From contig NZ_JACLZI010000034.1 of NCBI RefSeq assembly GCF_014280935.1, forward strand, positions 18,366 to 82,365: 64,000 nucleotides of DNA, written 5' to 3'. The translations under genes were made by a program, and so were the position numbers. Below are positions 17,348 to 26,867 of this stretch, one piece after another. The number at the start of each line of letters is the position of its first letter. Position 1 is the first letter of the stretch. The notes below the pieces were generated by a model. It was not told where the DNA came from. It saw nothing but the letters and a program-made list of their open reading frames with translations, and made no database searches. The stretch is from Aquibacillus kalidii. GTDB lineage: Bacteria; Bacillota; Bacilli; Bacillales; Amphibacillaceae.

Positions 17348-18217
17348 ATGAGTATTTTGTTAGCCTTATTGGCTGCCCTATTTGCTTCTTTCACTGCTAT
17401 TTTAGCTAAAATTGGTATCGAAAAAGTTGATTCTAATTTAGCTACAGCGGTAAGAACCGTGGTAGTACTTCTTATGGCGTTTATTATGGTCGTTATTACT
17501 GGACAGACCGGCCATTTATTTTCAGTTTCTACAACGCCTCTAATCTTCCTAATACTAAGTGGATTAACAACAGGATTATCATGGATTTTCTTCTTTAAAG
17601 CGATTCAAATTGGTGATGTCTCCAAAGTAGTACCTATAGATAAAGCTAGTGTTGTGTTAACCATTTTACTATCCTTTGTTGTTCTTAAAGAACCGGCAAC
17701 ATTTTTTGTCGTTTCTGGTGGAATTATCATCTCTATAGGAACATTCGTATTGATTGGAAAAGGGAAACAAAAAGAAAAAAATGACAAAGCGTTTAGCACA
17801 AAGTCCTATATTTTTCTAGCTATCCTTTCCGCACTTTTTGCTGCTTTAACCAACATTCTTGCTAAGATCGGTATTGAAGACGTAGATTCGAACATAGCAA
17901 CTTTTATCCGAACAATAGTTATCCTCCTATTTGCTTGGGGGATCGTATTATTTCAAGGTACCTACAAAGAAGTGAAACAGATTTCTAGAAAATCCTTTTT
18001 ATTTCTATTCCTATCTGGCTCAGCCACAGGTTTATCATGGTTATGTTACTTTGGAGCTCTTTCACTAGGGAAAGTTAGTATCGTCAATCCAATTGATAAA
18101 TTTAGTGTCGTAATAACCATGCTACTAAGTTTTATTATACTAAAAGAAAAACCAACAAAGTCTACTATTTATGGAGCCATCCTTATTACGGTTGGGACTG
18201 CTTTGCTAATAATTTAG
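17348..18217 (+). CDS. EamA/DMT family transporter
   Basis: 289 residues, ten helices in two EamA repeats. The repeats are still very alike: AKIGIEKVDSNLATAVRT (about 21-38) and AKIGIEDVDSNIATFIRT (about 174-191), and SGLTTGLSWIFFFKAI versus SGSATGLSWLCYFGAL. Members export metabolites such as amino acids or other small molecules. The upstream sequence has no strong ribosome site next to ATG 17348. Confidence 0.9.
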   Translation: MSILLALLAALFASFTAILAKIGIEKVDSNLATAVRTVVVLLMAFIMVVITGQTGHLFSVSTTPLIFLILSGLTTGLSWIFFFKAIQIGDVSKVVPIDKASVVLTILLSFVVLKEPATFFVVSGGIIISIGTFVLIGKGKQKEKNDKAFSTKSYIFLAILSALFAALTNILAKIGIEDVDSNIATFIRTIVILLFAWGIVLFQGTYKEVKQISRKSFLFLFLSGSATGLSWLCYFGALSLGKVSIVNPIDKFSVVITMLLSFIILKEKPTKSTIYGAILITVGTALLII

Positions 18218-18319
18218 ACCCGCAGGAATTGTTAGGCTTTTTTTGGATAGAGATTTTTAAAGCACACATAAATTCTAATTCAAATGGAATCCTATTTGCT
18301 AAGAGGTGAACATAAGCTA

Positions 18320-18832
18320 ATGAATAATAGATTAGAGAAAACAATTGAAATATTAGCTTGGATTGTAACAACATTGCTATTAATAAAGTATGTTCCTAAG
18401 AATAGAATACGCGAAGCAAGCTTATCTTTTATATTTAAACAAGCCATTACTTGGCTTTTCGGTTTGGTAGTTGTGGAAAATAAGCTGATTTCTTATCCCT
18501 ATCGTCTATTTTTCAAGAAATCAAACAAGGCTAGTTTCACTTTTGAATATTTTGTCTATCCATCACTTTGCTGCTTATTTAATTTGTATTATCCGGAAAA
18601 GAAGCAGCCTATCATCAAATTTGCTTACTATTTTATCCATACGTCTATTATAACTGTTTTTGAAATTATCGCTGAAAAATACACAGACTTAATCAAGTAT
18701 AATAGATGGAAATGGTATTTTAGTTTTATTACAATTTGGTTGTCCTATTATATTTCTAGGGTCTATTATAGATGGCTATGTAAAAGAAGATCTGTTAATG
18801 GAAAAGTTTTTTATAACCTTTTCAAGTCCTAG
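18320..18832 (+). CDS. CBO0543 family membrane protein
   Basis: 170 residues with about four to five helices. The segments ISYPYRLFFK and IIAEKYTDLIKYNRWKWYFS fit the CBO0543 family of Firmicutes, which has no known function. The frame opens at 18284, but the ATG at 18320 is preceded by AGAGGTGA and begins MNNRLEKTIE as in relatives, so I took that start. Confidence 0.8.
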   Translation: MNNRLEKTIEILAWIVTTLLLIKYVPKNRIREASLSFIFKQAITWLFGLVVVENKLISYPYRLFFKKSNKASFTFEYFVYPSLCCLFNLYYPEKKQPIIKFAYYFIHTSIITVFEIIAEKYTDLIKYNRWKWYFSFITIWLSYYISRVYYRWLCKRRSVNGKVFYNLFKS

Positions 18833-19036
18833 GAGCTAGTCGCTTATAAGAGTCAAGCTTTTAGGACCCTATTCCCCTGCATTAACGAACAACCTTTCTA
18901 CATTTTATCCCACGTCTATTTACCGAAAAAATAGCATTATTATACTTATACTTTATTAATGGAATAGTAATCGTTTTTTAAACGTTTTACAAATCACATA
19001 TATAATCTGTAAATAAAACCATTTTTTCCTTGAATA

Positions 19037-19045
19037 TGTTATAAT
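19037..19045 (+). promoter_or_regulatory. Extended -10 promoter of the queCDE operon
   Basis: TGTTATAAT (TGn + TATAAT) about 40 bases before the preQ1 aptamer; no good -35 is seen, as is usual for extended -10 promoters. Confidence 0.55.
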
Positions 19046-19086
19046 AGTGAAGTTACTTTAAATAAATAATCTGCAAATATTGCAGG

Positions 19087-19122
19087 AGAGGTTCTAGCTA
19101 CACCCTCTATAAAAAACTAAGG
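19087..19122 (+). ncRNA. preQ1-I riboswitch
   Basis: AGAGGTTCTAGCTACACCCT continues into CTATAAAAAACTAAGG, a near-exact copy of the class I preQ1 aptamer. The hairpin is AGAGG/CCTCT with the loop C that binds preQ1, and an A-rich tail forms the pseudoknot. AAAAACTA in the tail can instead pair with TAGTTTTT (19146-19153), giving an antiterminator when preQ1 is absent. It controls the preQ0 biosynthesis genes that follow. Confidence 0.96.
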
Positions 19123-19174
19123 ATACACTGTACTTTGACTAGGTATAGTTTTTCATGTTTATTTGGGTTAGTAG

Positions 19175-19209
19175 AATTCTCTTTTATTACAAAAAGGAGA
19201 ATTTTTTTT
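19175..19209 (+). terminator. Riboswitch-controlled terminator hairpin that also masks the queC ribosome site
   Basis: AATTCTC (19175-19181) pairs with GAGAATT (19197-19203), followed by eight T directly before the queC ATG. The AAAAGGAG ribosome site lies in the 3' arm, so the same hairpin could act on transcription and on translation start. Confidence 0.7.
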
Positions 19210-19878
19210 ATGAAAAAAAACAATAGAGCTGTTGTTGTATTTAGTGGAGGCCAGGATAGTACTACTTGCTTATTTTGGGCTCTTAAAAACTATGACCACG
19301 TTGAAGTGGTCACATTCGATTATAATCAAAGACACAAGGAAGAGATCGAGGTCGCAAAGGAAATTGCGAACGATTTGAACGTAAAACATCATGTGCTAGA
19401 TATGTCCTTACTTAATCAACTTGCACCTAATGCCTTAACACGTGATGATATTGAGGTTAAAGATGGCGATGGAGATGACCTACCTTCCACATTTGTCCCA
19501 GGCCGTAATCTTTTGTTCCTGTCTTTTGCTACCATATTAGCAAAGCAAATTAACGCAAAGCACATTATTACGGGTGTTTGTGAAACTGACTTTAGCGGTT
19601 ATCCGGACTGCCGTGATATGTTTATCAAATCTCTAAATGTCACGCTAAATTTATCAATGGATGATCAATTCGTCCTACATACTCCATTAATGTGGCTTGA
19701 TAAAGCTGAAACATGGGAGCTTGCTGATCAACTGAATGCTTTTGATTATGTTCGAGAAAAGACCCTAACTTGTTATCATGGTGTTCGTGGGACTGGTTGT
19801 GGAGAGTGTCCAGCTTGTAAACTCAGACAGAAAGGGCTAGACGCTTACCTCGAAAAAAAGCAAAGGGTGAGCTCCTAA
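19210..19878 (+). CDS. queC: 7-cyano-7-deazaguanine (preQ0) synthase
   Basis: 222 residues. The ATP-binding PP-loop SGGQDSTTC is at about residues 12-20, and the zinc site is made by C-terminal Cys ([14 protein letters not shown]). It converts 7-carboxy-7-deazaguanine to preQ0 using ammonia and ATP. The frame also opens at a TTG in the leader (19135), but that lies inside the riboswitch expression platform; the ATG at 19210 with AAAAGGAG is correct. The stop overlaps the queD start by one base. Confidence 0.96.
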   Translation: MKKNNRAVVVFSGGQDSTTCLFWALKNYDHVEVVTFDYNQRHKEEIEVAKEIANDLNVKHHVLDMSLLNQLAPNALTRDDIEVKDGDGDDLPSTFVPGRNLLFLSFATILAKQINAKHIITGVCETDFSGYPDCRDMFIKSLNVTLNLSMDDQFVLHTPLMWLDKAETWELADQLNAFDYVREKTLTCYHGVRGTGCGECPACKLRQKGLDAYLEKKQRVSS

Positions 19879-20345
19879 TGTTTGGGTTTACAATAGTAGA
19901 AAATTTACAGAAAATAGACAAGGATATTAAACGATATGAGCTCAAATATCATCGTAAGCGTGTGATGGTTAGTAAAGAGTTTACGTTCGATGCAGCACAC
20001 CATCTCCACTGTTATCAAGGTAAGTGTAAGAATCTACATGGGCACACCTATAAGGTCATTTTTGGTATTAGTGGTTTTGTGGATGACATTGGAATTGTGA
20101 TCGACTTTGGGGATATAAAAAGAATTTGGAAAGAACAAATTGAGATCTACCTAGACCATCGATATTTAAATGAGACACTTCCTAAGATGAATACGACAGC
20201 TGAAAATATGGTTGTTTGGATTTATGAAAAAATGGAGCAAGCCTTGCAATCTGAACAAAGTGATTGCCAAGTTGAATTTGTTAAGCTGTATGAAACGCCA
20301 ACTAGTTACGCAGAAGTAAGACGGGAGTGGATGGTCAATGAATAA
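19878..20345 (+). CDS. queD: 6-carboxytetrahydropterin synthase
   Basis: 155 residues. Zinc ligands FDAAHHLH and HGHTY and the catalytic Cys in KCKNLHGH are all present. It makes 6-carboxytetrahydropterin from dihydroneopterin triphosphate. The start overlaps the queC stop (TAATG), with GGGTGAG upstream. The N-terminus is about 25 residues longer than the core enzyme (which begins near MVSKEFTFDA), so a later start at an internal ATG is conceivable. Confidence 0.95.
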   Translation: MFGFTIVENLQKIDKDIKRYELKYHRKRVMVSKEFTFDAAHHLHCYQGKCKNLHGHTYKVIFGISGFVDDIGIVIDFGDIKRIWKEQIEIYLDHRYLNETLPKMNTTAENMVVWIYEKMEQALQSEQSDCQVEFVKLYETPTSYAEVRREWMVNE

Positions 20346-21066
20346 ATTTCCCGTTATCGAGATATTTGGACCTACTATTCAAGGAGAAGGTATGGTTGTA
20401 GGTCGTAAAACTATGTTTGTCCGAACAGCCGGATGCGATTATAGTTGTTCCTGGTGTGACTCTGCATTCACATGGGATGGGAGTGCAAAAGAAAATATAA
20501 AACGATTAACTGCTGATGAAATTATTAACCAACTAAAAGAATTAGGCGGAGATCAGTTTGATCACGTAACTATATCAGGAGGTAATCCCGCCCTTCTAGC
20601 AAAGCTTAATGAGCTAATTAATCCACTTCACGATTTAGGAATGGAAGTGGCCATTGAAACACAAGGGAGTCGTTGGCAAGAATGGTTTATCACTGTTGAT
20701 GATCTAACTCTATCACCGAAGCCGCCGAGCTCTGGTATGGTTACAAACTGGGAAATTCTCGACGATATTATTGGTCATTTAGAAAAGAATAACCGACTTA
20801 ATAAGACTAGTTTAAAAGTTGTTATTTTCAATGATCAAGACCTCGAATATGCAGAGAAAGTACACCAGCGGTATCCTAATGTATCTTTATTCCTACAAGT
20901 AGGAAACGATCAGTTACAAGAAGATAAAATTAGTAATTTGACAAGCTATTTACTCGATAAATATGAATGGCTCATTAATAAAGTTGTGGATTCAACAACT
21001 CTTAATAGCGTTCGAGTTCTTCCTCAAGTTCATGCACTTGTATGGGGAAATAAACGTGGTGTATGA
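20338..21066 (+). CDS. queE: 7-carboxy-7-deazaguanine synthase, radical SAM
   Basis: 242 residues. The radical SAM cluster motif CDYSCSWC (Cx3Cx2C) is near residue 30, and TISGGNP fits the SAM-binding glycine motif. It rearranges carboxytetrahydropterin to CDG. It overlaps queD by eight bases, so queC, queD and queE are one coupled operon that ends at a strong terminator. queF is not in the operon or window. Confidence 0.96.
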   Translation: MNKFPVIEIFGPTIQGEGMVVGRKTMFVRTAGCDYSCSWCDSAFTWDGSAKENIKRLTADEIINQLKELGGDQFDHVTISGGNPALLAKLNELINPLHDLGMEVAIETQGSRWQEWFITVDDLTLSPKPPSSGMVTNWEILDDIIGHLEKNNRLNKTSLKVVIFNDQDLEYAEKVHQRYPNVSLFLQVGNDQLQEDKISNLTSYLLDKYEWLINKVVDSTTLNSVRVLPQVHALVWGNKRGV

Positions 21067-21074
21067 TTATATTG

Positions 21075-21104
21075 GCGGATCCTTTCACAGGATCCGCTTT
21101 ATTT
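21075..21104 (+). terminator. Terminator of queCDE
   Basis: Perfect nine-base stem GCGGATCCT/AGGATCCGC followed by TTTATTT. Confidence 0.9.
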
Positions 21105-21118
21105 GATCAATTAACAAG

Positions 21119-21742
21119 TTATTTATCGTCAATTATGGAATATAGTTTCTGTAAATCATCAATTGTGTAATCAGAAATCTCGCTGTTTACTTTTCCTTCA
21201 GTAAAGAAACAGCCATCAACTCCTGCATTTTTTGCCGATAAAATATCTAGGTCTCTATCTCCAATCATGATCGCTTGACTCGGGTCAAAACTATGCTTTT
21301 CCACAAGATATAGAATCGCGTCGGGACTTGGCTTTCTCTTAAAACCATTTTCAGAAGTTATAAAGTCTGTAAAGTATTTATCTAAACCAAATTTTTTCAA
21401 TAACTGTATAGAAGACTCCCCCCTATGGGTGTACAAATAATTATGTTTATTAGAATCATAAATGTACTTACATATTTCTTCTACCCCTGCAAAAGGCTTG
21501 GATATGCCAACTTCTATATTTTTTCTTTTCATCTTATACTTCTCAATAAAATCATGATCTATTTGATATTTCGCTTCATAGTACTTCAAAGCATGAGACA
21601 TTGAAACCTTCATTTGATTGATAATTTCTTCTAAAGGCTCATTATTGCCCCTCTCCTCTAGAAGTTCTTTAAATATACTAGCCATTACTGGATACGTATC
21701 AAAAAGAGTTCCATCAAAATCCCAAATTATATGTTTATACAT
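21119..21742 (-). CDS. HAD hydrolase, phosphoglycolate phosphatase-like
   Basis: 207 residues with motif I WDFDGTLFDT, motif II Thr in the segment LYTHRG, the Lys in GFKRKPSPD and motif IV MIGDRDLDI. A cytoplasmic small-molecule phosphatase of the PGP/beta-PGM type with a helical cap; the substrate is unknown. An ATG at 21757 lies inside the ribosome site GAGGGGGAG, so the ATG at 21742 is chosen. Confidence 0.9.
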   Translation of the reverse strand: MYKHIIWDFDGTLFDTYPVMASIFKELLEERGNNEPLEEIINQMKVSMSHALKYYEAKYQIDHDFIEKYKMKRKNIEVGISKPFAGVEEICKYIYDSNKHNYLYTHRGESSIQLLKKFGLDKYFTDFITSENGFKRKPSPDAILYLVEKHSFDPSQAIMIGDRDLDILSAKNAGVDGCFFTEGKVNSEISDYTIDDLQKLYSIIDDK

Positions 21743-21757
21743 TTTTCTCCCCCTCAT

Positions 21758-22083
21758 TTATAGCCCTCTACTTTAGGACCTAGTTTATAATAATCTAGCG
21801 TACCGAAAAGATACATGTTGTTCTCCAGTCTTCGTTACTTTAGTCTTTTTCTTTTGAAATGAAAAAACCCGAGTTTCATAAAAAGGAATACCTCTCTGAT
21901 TCCCTTTCTGCACAGAAACCCACTGTTCCGTAACTAGGCAGAATTATTAACTGATTTTTGTTTAATTGTTACTAGAACTCTATATTTATTTTATAGGATT
22001 AATTTAAAGATATTATAGGAGACATAATATATTTTAACATTATTTTCCTACTCTTAGTTATAATTCTCCCGCAAAACTAAAAT
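21758..22083. other. Intergenic region, nothing recognised
   Basis: AT-rich; contains the promoter of the leftward HAD gene. No coding frame is supported. Confidence 0.35.
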
Positions 22084-22112
22084 AACCTTCGATCAACATT
22101 TGATCGAAGGTT
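22084..22112 (-). terminator. Terminator of mqo
   Basis: Thirteen-base perfect stem AACCTTCGATCAA/TTGATCGAAGGTT with a 3-base loop, then ATTTTAGTTTT on the minus strand. Confidence 0.88.
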
Positions 22113-22132
22113 GCTAATAGCTGACTAAAATT

Positions 22133-23671
22133 TCATCTGCAATTTTCATTTAAAACGTTATTTTCTTGATGTGAAGAATCATGTAAAGTATCACTTAGAC
22201 CAAGCGATTGAGCTGTTGAGATGTGAACTTCACTGAGAAGATCGGGGTTATCCATTAGCGAAAGGCCATAAGAAGGTATCATTTCTTTGATTTTAGGCTC
22301 CCATTCTTTCATTTGTTCTGGGAAGCATTTATTGATAACCTCAAGCATTACATGTACAGCAGTAGAAGCACCTGGAGAAGCACCTAGTAAAGCGGCTATT
22401 GAACCGTCTTCACCTGTTATGACTTCCGTACCAAACTGTAAGGTACCTTTTCCACCTTCTTTTGTGTCTTTAATAACTTGAACACGTTGACCCGCCACTA
22501 CCAAATCCCAATCATCGGTTTTAGCATTGGGGATAAATTCACGTAATTCTTCCATGCGCTTCTCTTTTGATAGCATTACTTGTTGGATCAGGTATTTTGT
22601 CAACGACATGTTTTTAGCACCTGCAGCCAACATAGTGAAAAGATTATCAGGTTTTACCGATGTTAATAAATCAAACATTGACCCAGTTTTTAAAAACTTA
22701 GGTGAAAAACCGGCAAATGGACCAAATAGCAATGACTTTTTATTGTCAATAAACCGTGTATCTAGATGCGGAACAGACATCGGAGGAGCCCCTACCTTGG
22801 CTTTACCATATACTTTTGCATGATGCTGCTCAATAACTTCTGGATTGTTACATACCATAAATAATCCACTTACTGGGAATCCCCCAACATGCTTTCCTTC
22901 AGGGATACCTGATTTTTGAAGTAAATGAAGGCTTCCACCGCCACCACCAATAAAGACGAACTTGGCAGTATGACGTTCGATGGTCCCACTTTGAATGTTC
23001 CTCACTTTAACTTCCCATAATCCGTCACTCGTGCGTTTAATATTATTAACACTATGTTTATAGTTAAGATTGACGTTATGACTCTCTAGATGACTAAATA
23101 ACATTCGAGTTAACGCACCAAAGTTTACGTCTGTTCCAGAATCTATAGTTGTGGCCGCAATGGGTTCTTTCGATGTACGTTCTTCCATAACAAGCGGAAT
23201 CCATTCCTTGAGTTTTTCAGGGTCGTCAGAAAATTCCATCCCTCGAAAAAGCGGATTTTTTGACAGCGCTTTAAAACGTTTCTGTAAAAAATCTACATTT
23301 TCCTTCCCTTGTACTAAGCTCATATGAGGTAATGGCATGATAAAGTCCCGTGGATTGCTTATAAGGTTGCTGTTTACTAGATGAGACCAAAATTGCTTTG
23401 AAACCTGAAACTGTTCGTTAATTTTTATTGCTTTACTTATATCAATAGATCCGTCTGGTTTTTCTACCGTGTAATTAAGCTCACACAGTGCGGAGTGCCC
23501 CGTTCCAGCATTGTTCCATTCGTTAGAACTTTCTTCCCCTGGCTTTTCGAGTTTCTCAAACACTGTAATTTTCCAATCAGGTACTAATTCCTTCAAGAGT
23601 GATCCCAACGTAGCACTCATGATTCCAGCACCAATTAAGATAACGTCTGTTTCTGTTTGTCTGCTGCTCAT
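22133..23671 (-). CDS. mqo: Malate:quinone oxidoreductase
   Basis: 512 residues. The N-terminal FAD site [18 protein letters not shown], the blocks [16 protein letters not shown] and [16 protein letters not shown], and [14 protein letters not shown] identify Mqo, a peripheral membrane flavoenzyme that oxidises malate and reduces the quinone pool. The open frame extends to 23773, but the ATG at 23671 ([12 protein letters not shown]) gives the normal N-terminus. Ribosome site AAAGGTTGGG. Confidence 0.95.
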   Translation of the reverse strand: MSSRQTETDVILIGAGIMSATLGSLLKELVPDWKITVFEKLEKPGEESSNEWNNAGTGHSALCELNYTVEKPDGSIDISKAIKINEQFQVSKQFWSHLVNSNLISNPRDFIMPLPHMSLVQGKENVDFLQKRFKALSKNPLFRGMEFSDDPEKLKEWIPLVMEERTSKEPIAATTIDSGTDVNFGALTRMLFSHLESHNVNLNYKHSVNNIKRTSDGLWEVKVRNIQSGTIERHTAKFVFIGGGGGSLHLLQKSGIPEGKHVGGFPVSGLFMVCNNPEVIEQHHAKVYGKAKVGAPPMSVPHLDTRFIDNKKSLLFGPFAGFSPKFLKTGSMFDLLTSVKPDNLFTMLAAGAKNMSLTKYLIQQVMLSKEKRMEELREFIPNAKTDDWDLVVAGQRVQVIKDTKEGGKGTLQFGTEVITGEDGSIAALLGASPGASTAVHVMLEVINKCFPEQMKEWEPKIKEMIPSYGLSLMDNPDLLSEVHISTAQSLGLSDTLHDSSHQENNVLNENCR

Positions 23672-24112
23672 TTTTCCCAACCTTTGCCCCTGAAATTTTG
23701 CAGAAAAGAAATGGCTATATCCGTGAAATAGCCGTCCATTAATACGCCTCTTTTCTGACTGAATAATTATCATATTTCCATCTGTACAAATTGTTTAAAG
23801 ATTCATATATCTACTATTATATGATAAGTAAGCGTAATTTTAAAGCTAGTAGAAAGTTAGCTGACTAATTATTACTTTAAGAAAATCTCCGGAAAGCAAG
23901 AAAGTTAGAAAAGACTTAAGCTTGTCTTCATTATATTCAATAAACAAAGCTGTAATAATATGTTGAGAAGAAAATAATTCACAAAGTTATAAAAAGGTGG
24001 TTGGCATTCGGATGATTAGTATCTCAAAAGGGAACTGAGTTACTCTCAGCGATGTATTTGTACATGTTTTCCATGTTGGCATTTTTAAATCATTTATGTA
24101 CGTCATCAAATT
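23672..24112. other. Intergenic region upstream of mqo
   Basis: About 440 bases with no supported gene; contains the mqo promoter region. A short frame continues mqo upstream to 23773 but is not needed for a normal-length protein. Confidence 0.35.
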
Positions 24113-24646
24113 TCACTTGTTCTTTCTAAGAAGAGAATAAACGTATGTATCGTGTACATTCCCATTTTGATGCATATAGTCCCTAAGAATTCCTTCCTTT
24201 TGAAATCCAACTTTAGTTAGTAACGTATTAGAAGCTTGATTGTCTAAGAACACAACTGCACCTATTCGTGTAAGCCCTAATTCATCAAAACCGTATTGAA
24301 TTATTTCTAATAAAGCTTCTAAGGTGTAGCCCTTCCTCCAGTGCTCCGGGTGAATTTCATAGCCGATTTCTGCTCTTCTATGCTTTTGGGACCAAGCATT
24401 AAATCCAATCGTACCAATTATTCCTTTCGTTCCTATTCTTTCAATCCCCCACCGAATCCCTCTGAATTCTTTGTAACTAGTTGCGAAAAAGTCTACAATT
24501 GATTCCGCTTGTTCCATGCTATCCAATGTTTCTTGTCCATAATAACGTGTTACGTCCCCATTAGAAAAACACCTGAATATACCTTCCGTGTCATCTCTTG
24601 TAATTTCCCTTAATACTAATCTATTTGTTTCTAAATTAGGAAACAT
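24113..24646 (-). CDS. GNAT acetyltransferase, RimJ/RimL-like
   Basis: 177 residues. Typical opening LETNRLVLREITRDD, the acetyl-CoA loop EHWRKGYTLEAL, and the ending NTLLTKVGFQKEGILRDY of the ribosomal-protein alanine acetyltransferase group. Probably N-acetylates a protein N-terminus or a small amine. Ribosome site AAGGAGAG before ATG 24646. Confidence 0.9.
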   Translation of the reverse strand: MFPNLETNRLVLREITRDDTEGIFRCFSNGDVTRYYGQETLDSMEQAESIVDFFATSYKEFRGIRWGIERIGTKGIIGTIGFNAWSQKHRRAEIGYEIHPEHWRKGYTLEALLEIIQYGFDELGLTRIGAVVFLDNQASNTLLTKVGFQKEGILRDYMHQNGNVHDTYVYSLLRKNK

Positions 24647-24765
24647 CTTTTTTCTCTCCTTACTTCTTTTTCTTTATATTAAATCTTAAAAAAATACTAT
24701 TTAAAAGTTGATCAATCCGAACGTTTGTTCTATAATATAAGCATCCCAACAAGGTGGTGAAGTAA

Positions 24766-25341
24766 TTGAGACCTGAACTAACTAAGGAGATAAGTGTTAA
24801 AAGATTTAAAGACTTTTATTGGTTAAAATTAGAATTACAAACATTTTGCAAAGAAAACGGAATAAGTTCTTCTGGATCTAAAATGGAAATTTCAGAAAGA
24901 ATAGAATCCTATTTGCAAACAGGAGAAATTAATAAACCTGTTAAAAGATCTAGATCTAGGACAAATCAGAAAAAGACATCTCTAATTAATTTAAGTCTTG
25001 ACACAGTTATTCCAGAAAACCATCGGTGTAGTCAAGACGTAAGAGCCTTTTTCAAAACTGTAATCCCTAATTTTCATTTTTCTACCTATATCCAACAATA
25101 CTTTAGAAATAATATTGGGAAGACGTATAGCGATGTAGTAGAAGCTTGGTATAAAGAAGAAGAACGTAAAAAGGACCCTTCGTATAAGAAACATATCGCC
25201 CCACAGTTTGAATACAATCAATTTATCCGTGATTTTTTTGCAGATCCAAATAACCACGGGAGAAATCGTGAAGAAGCAATCGATGCCTGGAACCATGTTA
25301 AGAAACTTCCAGGAAGTAATAAATACATACCAATACGTTAA
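24766..25341 (+). CDS. SAP-domain protein with C-terminal DUF6434-like domain
   Basis: 191 residues. A SAP-like helix-turn-helix region (about 11-50, with WLKLELQTFCKENGISSSGS and KMEISERI) precedes a basic linker (KRSRSRTNQKK) and a domain with HRCSQDVRAFFKTVIPNFHF and YSDVVEAWYKEE, then a related repeat QFEYNQFIRDFFADPNN with EEAIDAWNHVKK. SAP domains bind DNA. TTG start behind AAGGTGGTGAAG. The molecular role is unknown. Confidence 0.85.
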   Translation: MRPELTKEISVKRFKDFYWLKLELQTFCKENGISSSGSKMEISERIESYLQTGEINKPVKRSRSRTNQKKTSLINLSLDTVIPENHRCSQDVRAFFKTVIPNFHFSTYIQQYFRNNIGKTYSDVVEAWYKEEERKKDPSYKKHIAPQFEYNQFIRDFFADPNNHGRNREEAIDAWNHVKKLPGSNKYIPIR

Positions 25342-25452
25342 CGCATATTCTTACAGTATTTTAATATTTTTACTTGAATAGGGGCTATCTTACTTATACT
25401 ATGAACCCTATTATTCGAATCGTTCAATAGTCTATATATGTTTTATATTAAG

Positions 25453-25917
25453 TTACACCCACCGACCGAACGCTTTTAAAAAACTTTTTAAAAAGTAGAT
25501 TTTGAATCGCGATACCGTGATGGATGCTTTCGTAAAAATATCTTCATTTAATAAATAGTTTTTGATTTGTTTTTTTCTATTTGGTATCATCCATAAAGGT
25601 AAATTATTAGGAAGAAACCATTCTACCTTTTCCGTTTCAGGACCGTCCTGTATCGGAAGTCCACCTTCTAATTCCGCTAAGAATAAATGTTGTGTATCGT
25701 CATATTGGGGTTGATAATACTCCCCAATTTTCCGTTTAATAGATATAATATACCCCGTCTCCTCTTTTGTTTCTCTTATCGCACAATCTACCAACATCTC
25801 TCCCTGTTCTAACTTTCCTCCTGGCAAATCCCAAAGTGGATAATCCTTACGCTTTGCCAATAATATTTCACCTTTATGATTAGTAACAATACTGAAACAC
25901 CCAGCACTTTTTGCCAT
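25453..25917 (-). CDS. Nudix hydrolase
   Basis: 154 residues with a complete Nudix box (GGKLEQGEMLVDCAIRETKE then ETGY). It hydrolyses a nucleoside-diphosphate-linked compound; the substrate is not predictable. A basic C-terminal tail follows the domain. Start set at the ATG 25917, eight bases after AAAGGTGG; a GTG at 25929 overlaps that site. Confidence 0.88.
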   Translation of the reverse strand: MAKSAGCFSIVTNHKGEILLAKRKDYPLWDLPGGKLEQGEMLVDCAIRETKEETGYIISIKRKIGEYYQPQYDDTQHLFLAELEGGLPIQDGPETEKVEWFLPNNLPLWMIPNRKKQIKNYLLNEDIFTKASITVSRFKIYFLKSFLKAFGRWV

Positions 25918-26020
25918 CTTTTCAGCCACCTTTATTGAGAACTAATAATCTTAAAAAGTCTTGTTTCTCCTAGAAATTTCCCATTCCTTCTTACAGTATT
26001 TTTAAATTTAGGCTAGGATG

Positions 26021-26638
26021 TTAATCAATGTACACAGGTTCCAAAGGGTTATGTAAATATTTAAATACTAACTGTATTTGCGATTCCGTGTTTCTTCCAA
26101 CTGATAATATTGGTAATTTGTCTTCTGGAAAAAAAGCTACTCCATTCGTTTCGATACTTTCTTTAGGTTGTCCCCCCACAATCTCACATTGGATAAACAT
26201 TTTATAAACATGGTATGGTGAGGAGGGATGAGGATGACATTTTTTATCAAGCACACCAATTAGCTTTGTAGCTTTAACATCATACCCCGACTCCTCTTTC
26301 ACTTCTTTAACCGCAACTTCTTTAGGGGATAATCCTATATCGCCCCATCCCCCGGGTAAAGCCCAAGCACCATCGCTTTTTTCTCTTACCATTAATAATT
26401 TATTATCTTTAAATACAACAGCTCTAATATCAACCTTTGGTGTTGCATAGCCAGTTTCGTTTGCGAAAAGATCTTTTATCACTTCGCTTTCCATATTAGC
26501 TTGCTGCGACATTATCTCAACACTTATATTTCTGACTAACTCAAACCTTTCCAAATCATACACATCTTTTGAATATGTTAGTCCAGCTTGTGCTATAGAC
26601 TGTAGTTGTTTTGCCCATTCTAACCATTTTGGATCCAT
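26021..26638 (-). CDS. Nudix hydrolase with N-terminal helical domain
   Basis: 205 residues. The first 60 (WLEWAKQLQSIAQAGLTYSK) form the helical N-terminal domain seen in a subgroup of Nudix proteins that includes ADP-ribose pyrophosphatase-like enzymes. The Nudix box follows (GGWGDIGLSPKEVAVKEVKE, ESGY). The substrate is uncertain. ATG 26638 is preferred to the GTG at 26647. It shares direction with the previous Nudix gene but is separated by about 100 bases. Confidence 0.88.
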   Translation of the reverse strand: MDPKWLEWAKQLQSIAQAGLTYSKDVYDLERFELVRNISVEIMSQQANMESEVIKDLFANETGYATPKVDIRAVVFKDNKLLMVREKSDGAWALPGGWGDIGLSPKEVAVKEVKEESGYDVKATKLIGVLDKKCHPHPSSPYHVYKMFIQCEIVGGQPKESIETNGVAFFPEDKLPILSVGRNTESQIQLVFKYLHNPLEPVYID

Positions 26639-26867
26639 TACACGCACACCACCATTTTATTAAAAAATATTAATTGAACTCTACAAGTTTGCTACTAAAC
26701 TACTAATTTTTATTTTATCATATTAAAGCTTTTTAAATCGTTATCCCAGGTGAACGATGCCTTTTTACTTCATTAGGTTCATGATCAGTGGAAACAATGA
26801 TAGAATTAATATAAGTAAATAAATCGTATCAAACAGGTCAGAACGTTATTTTAGGAAGGTGAAATAT

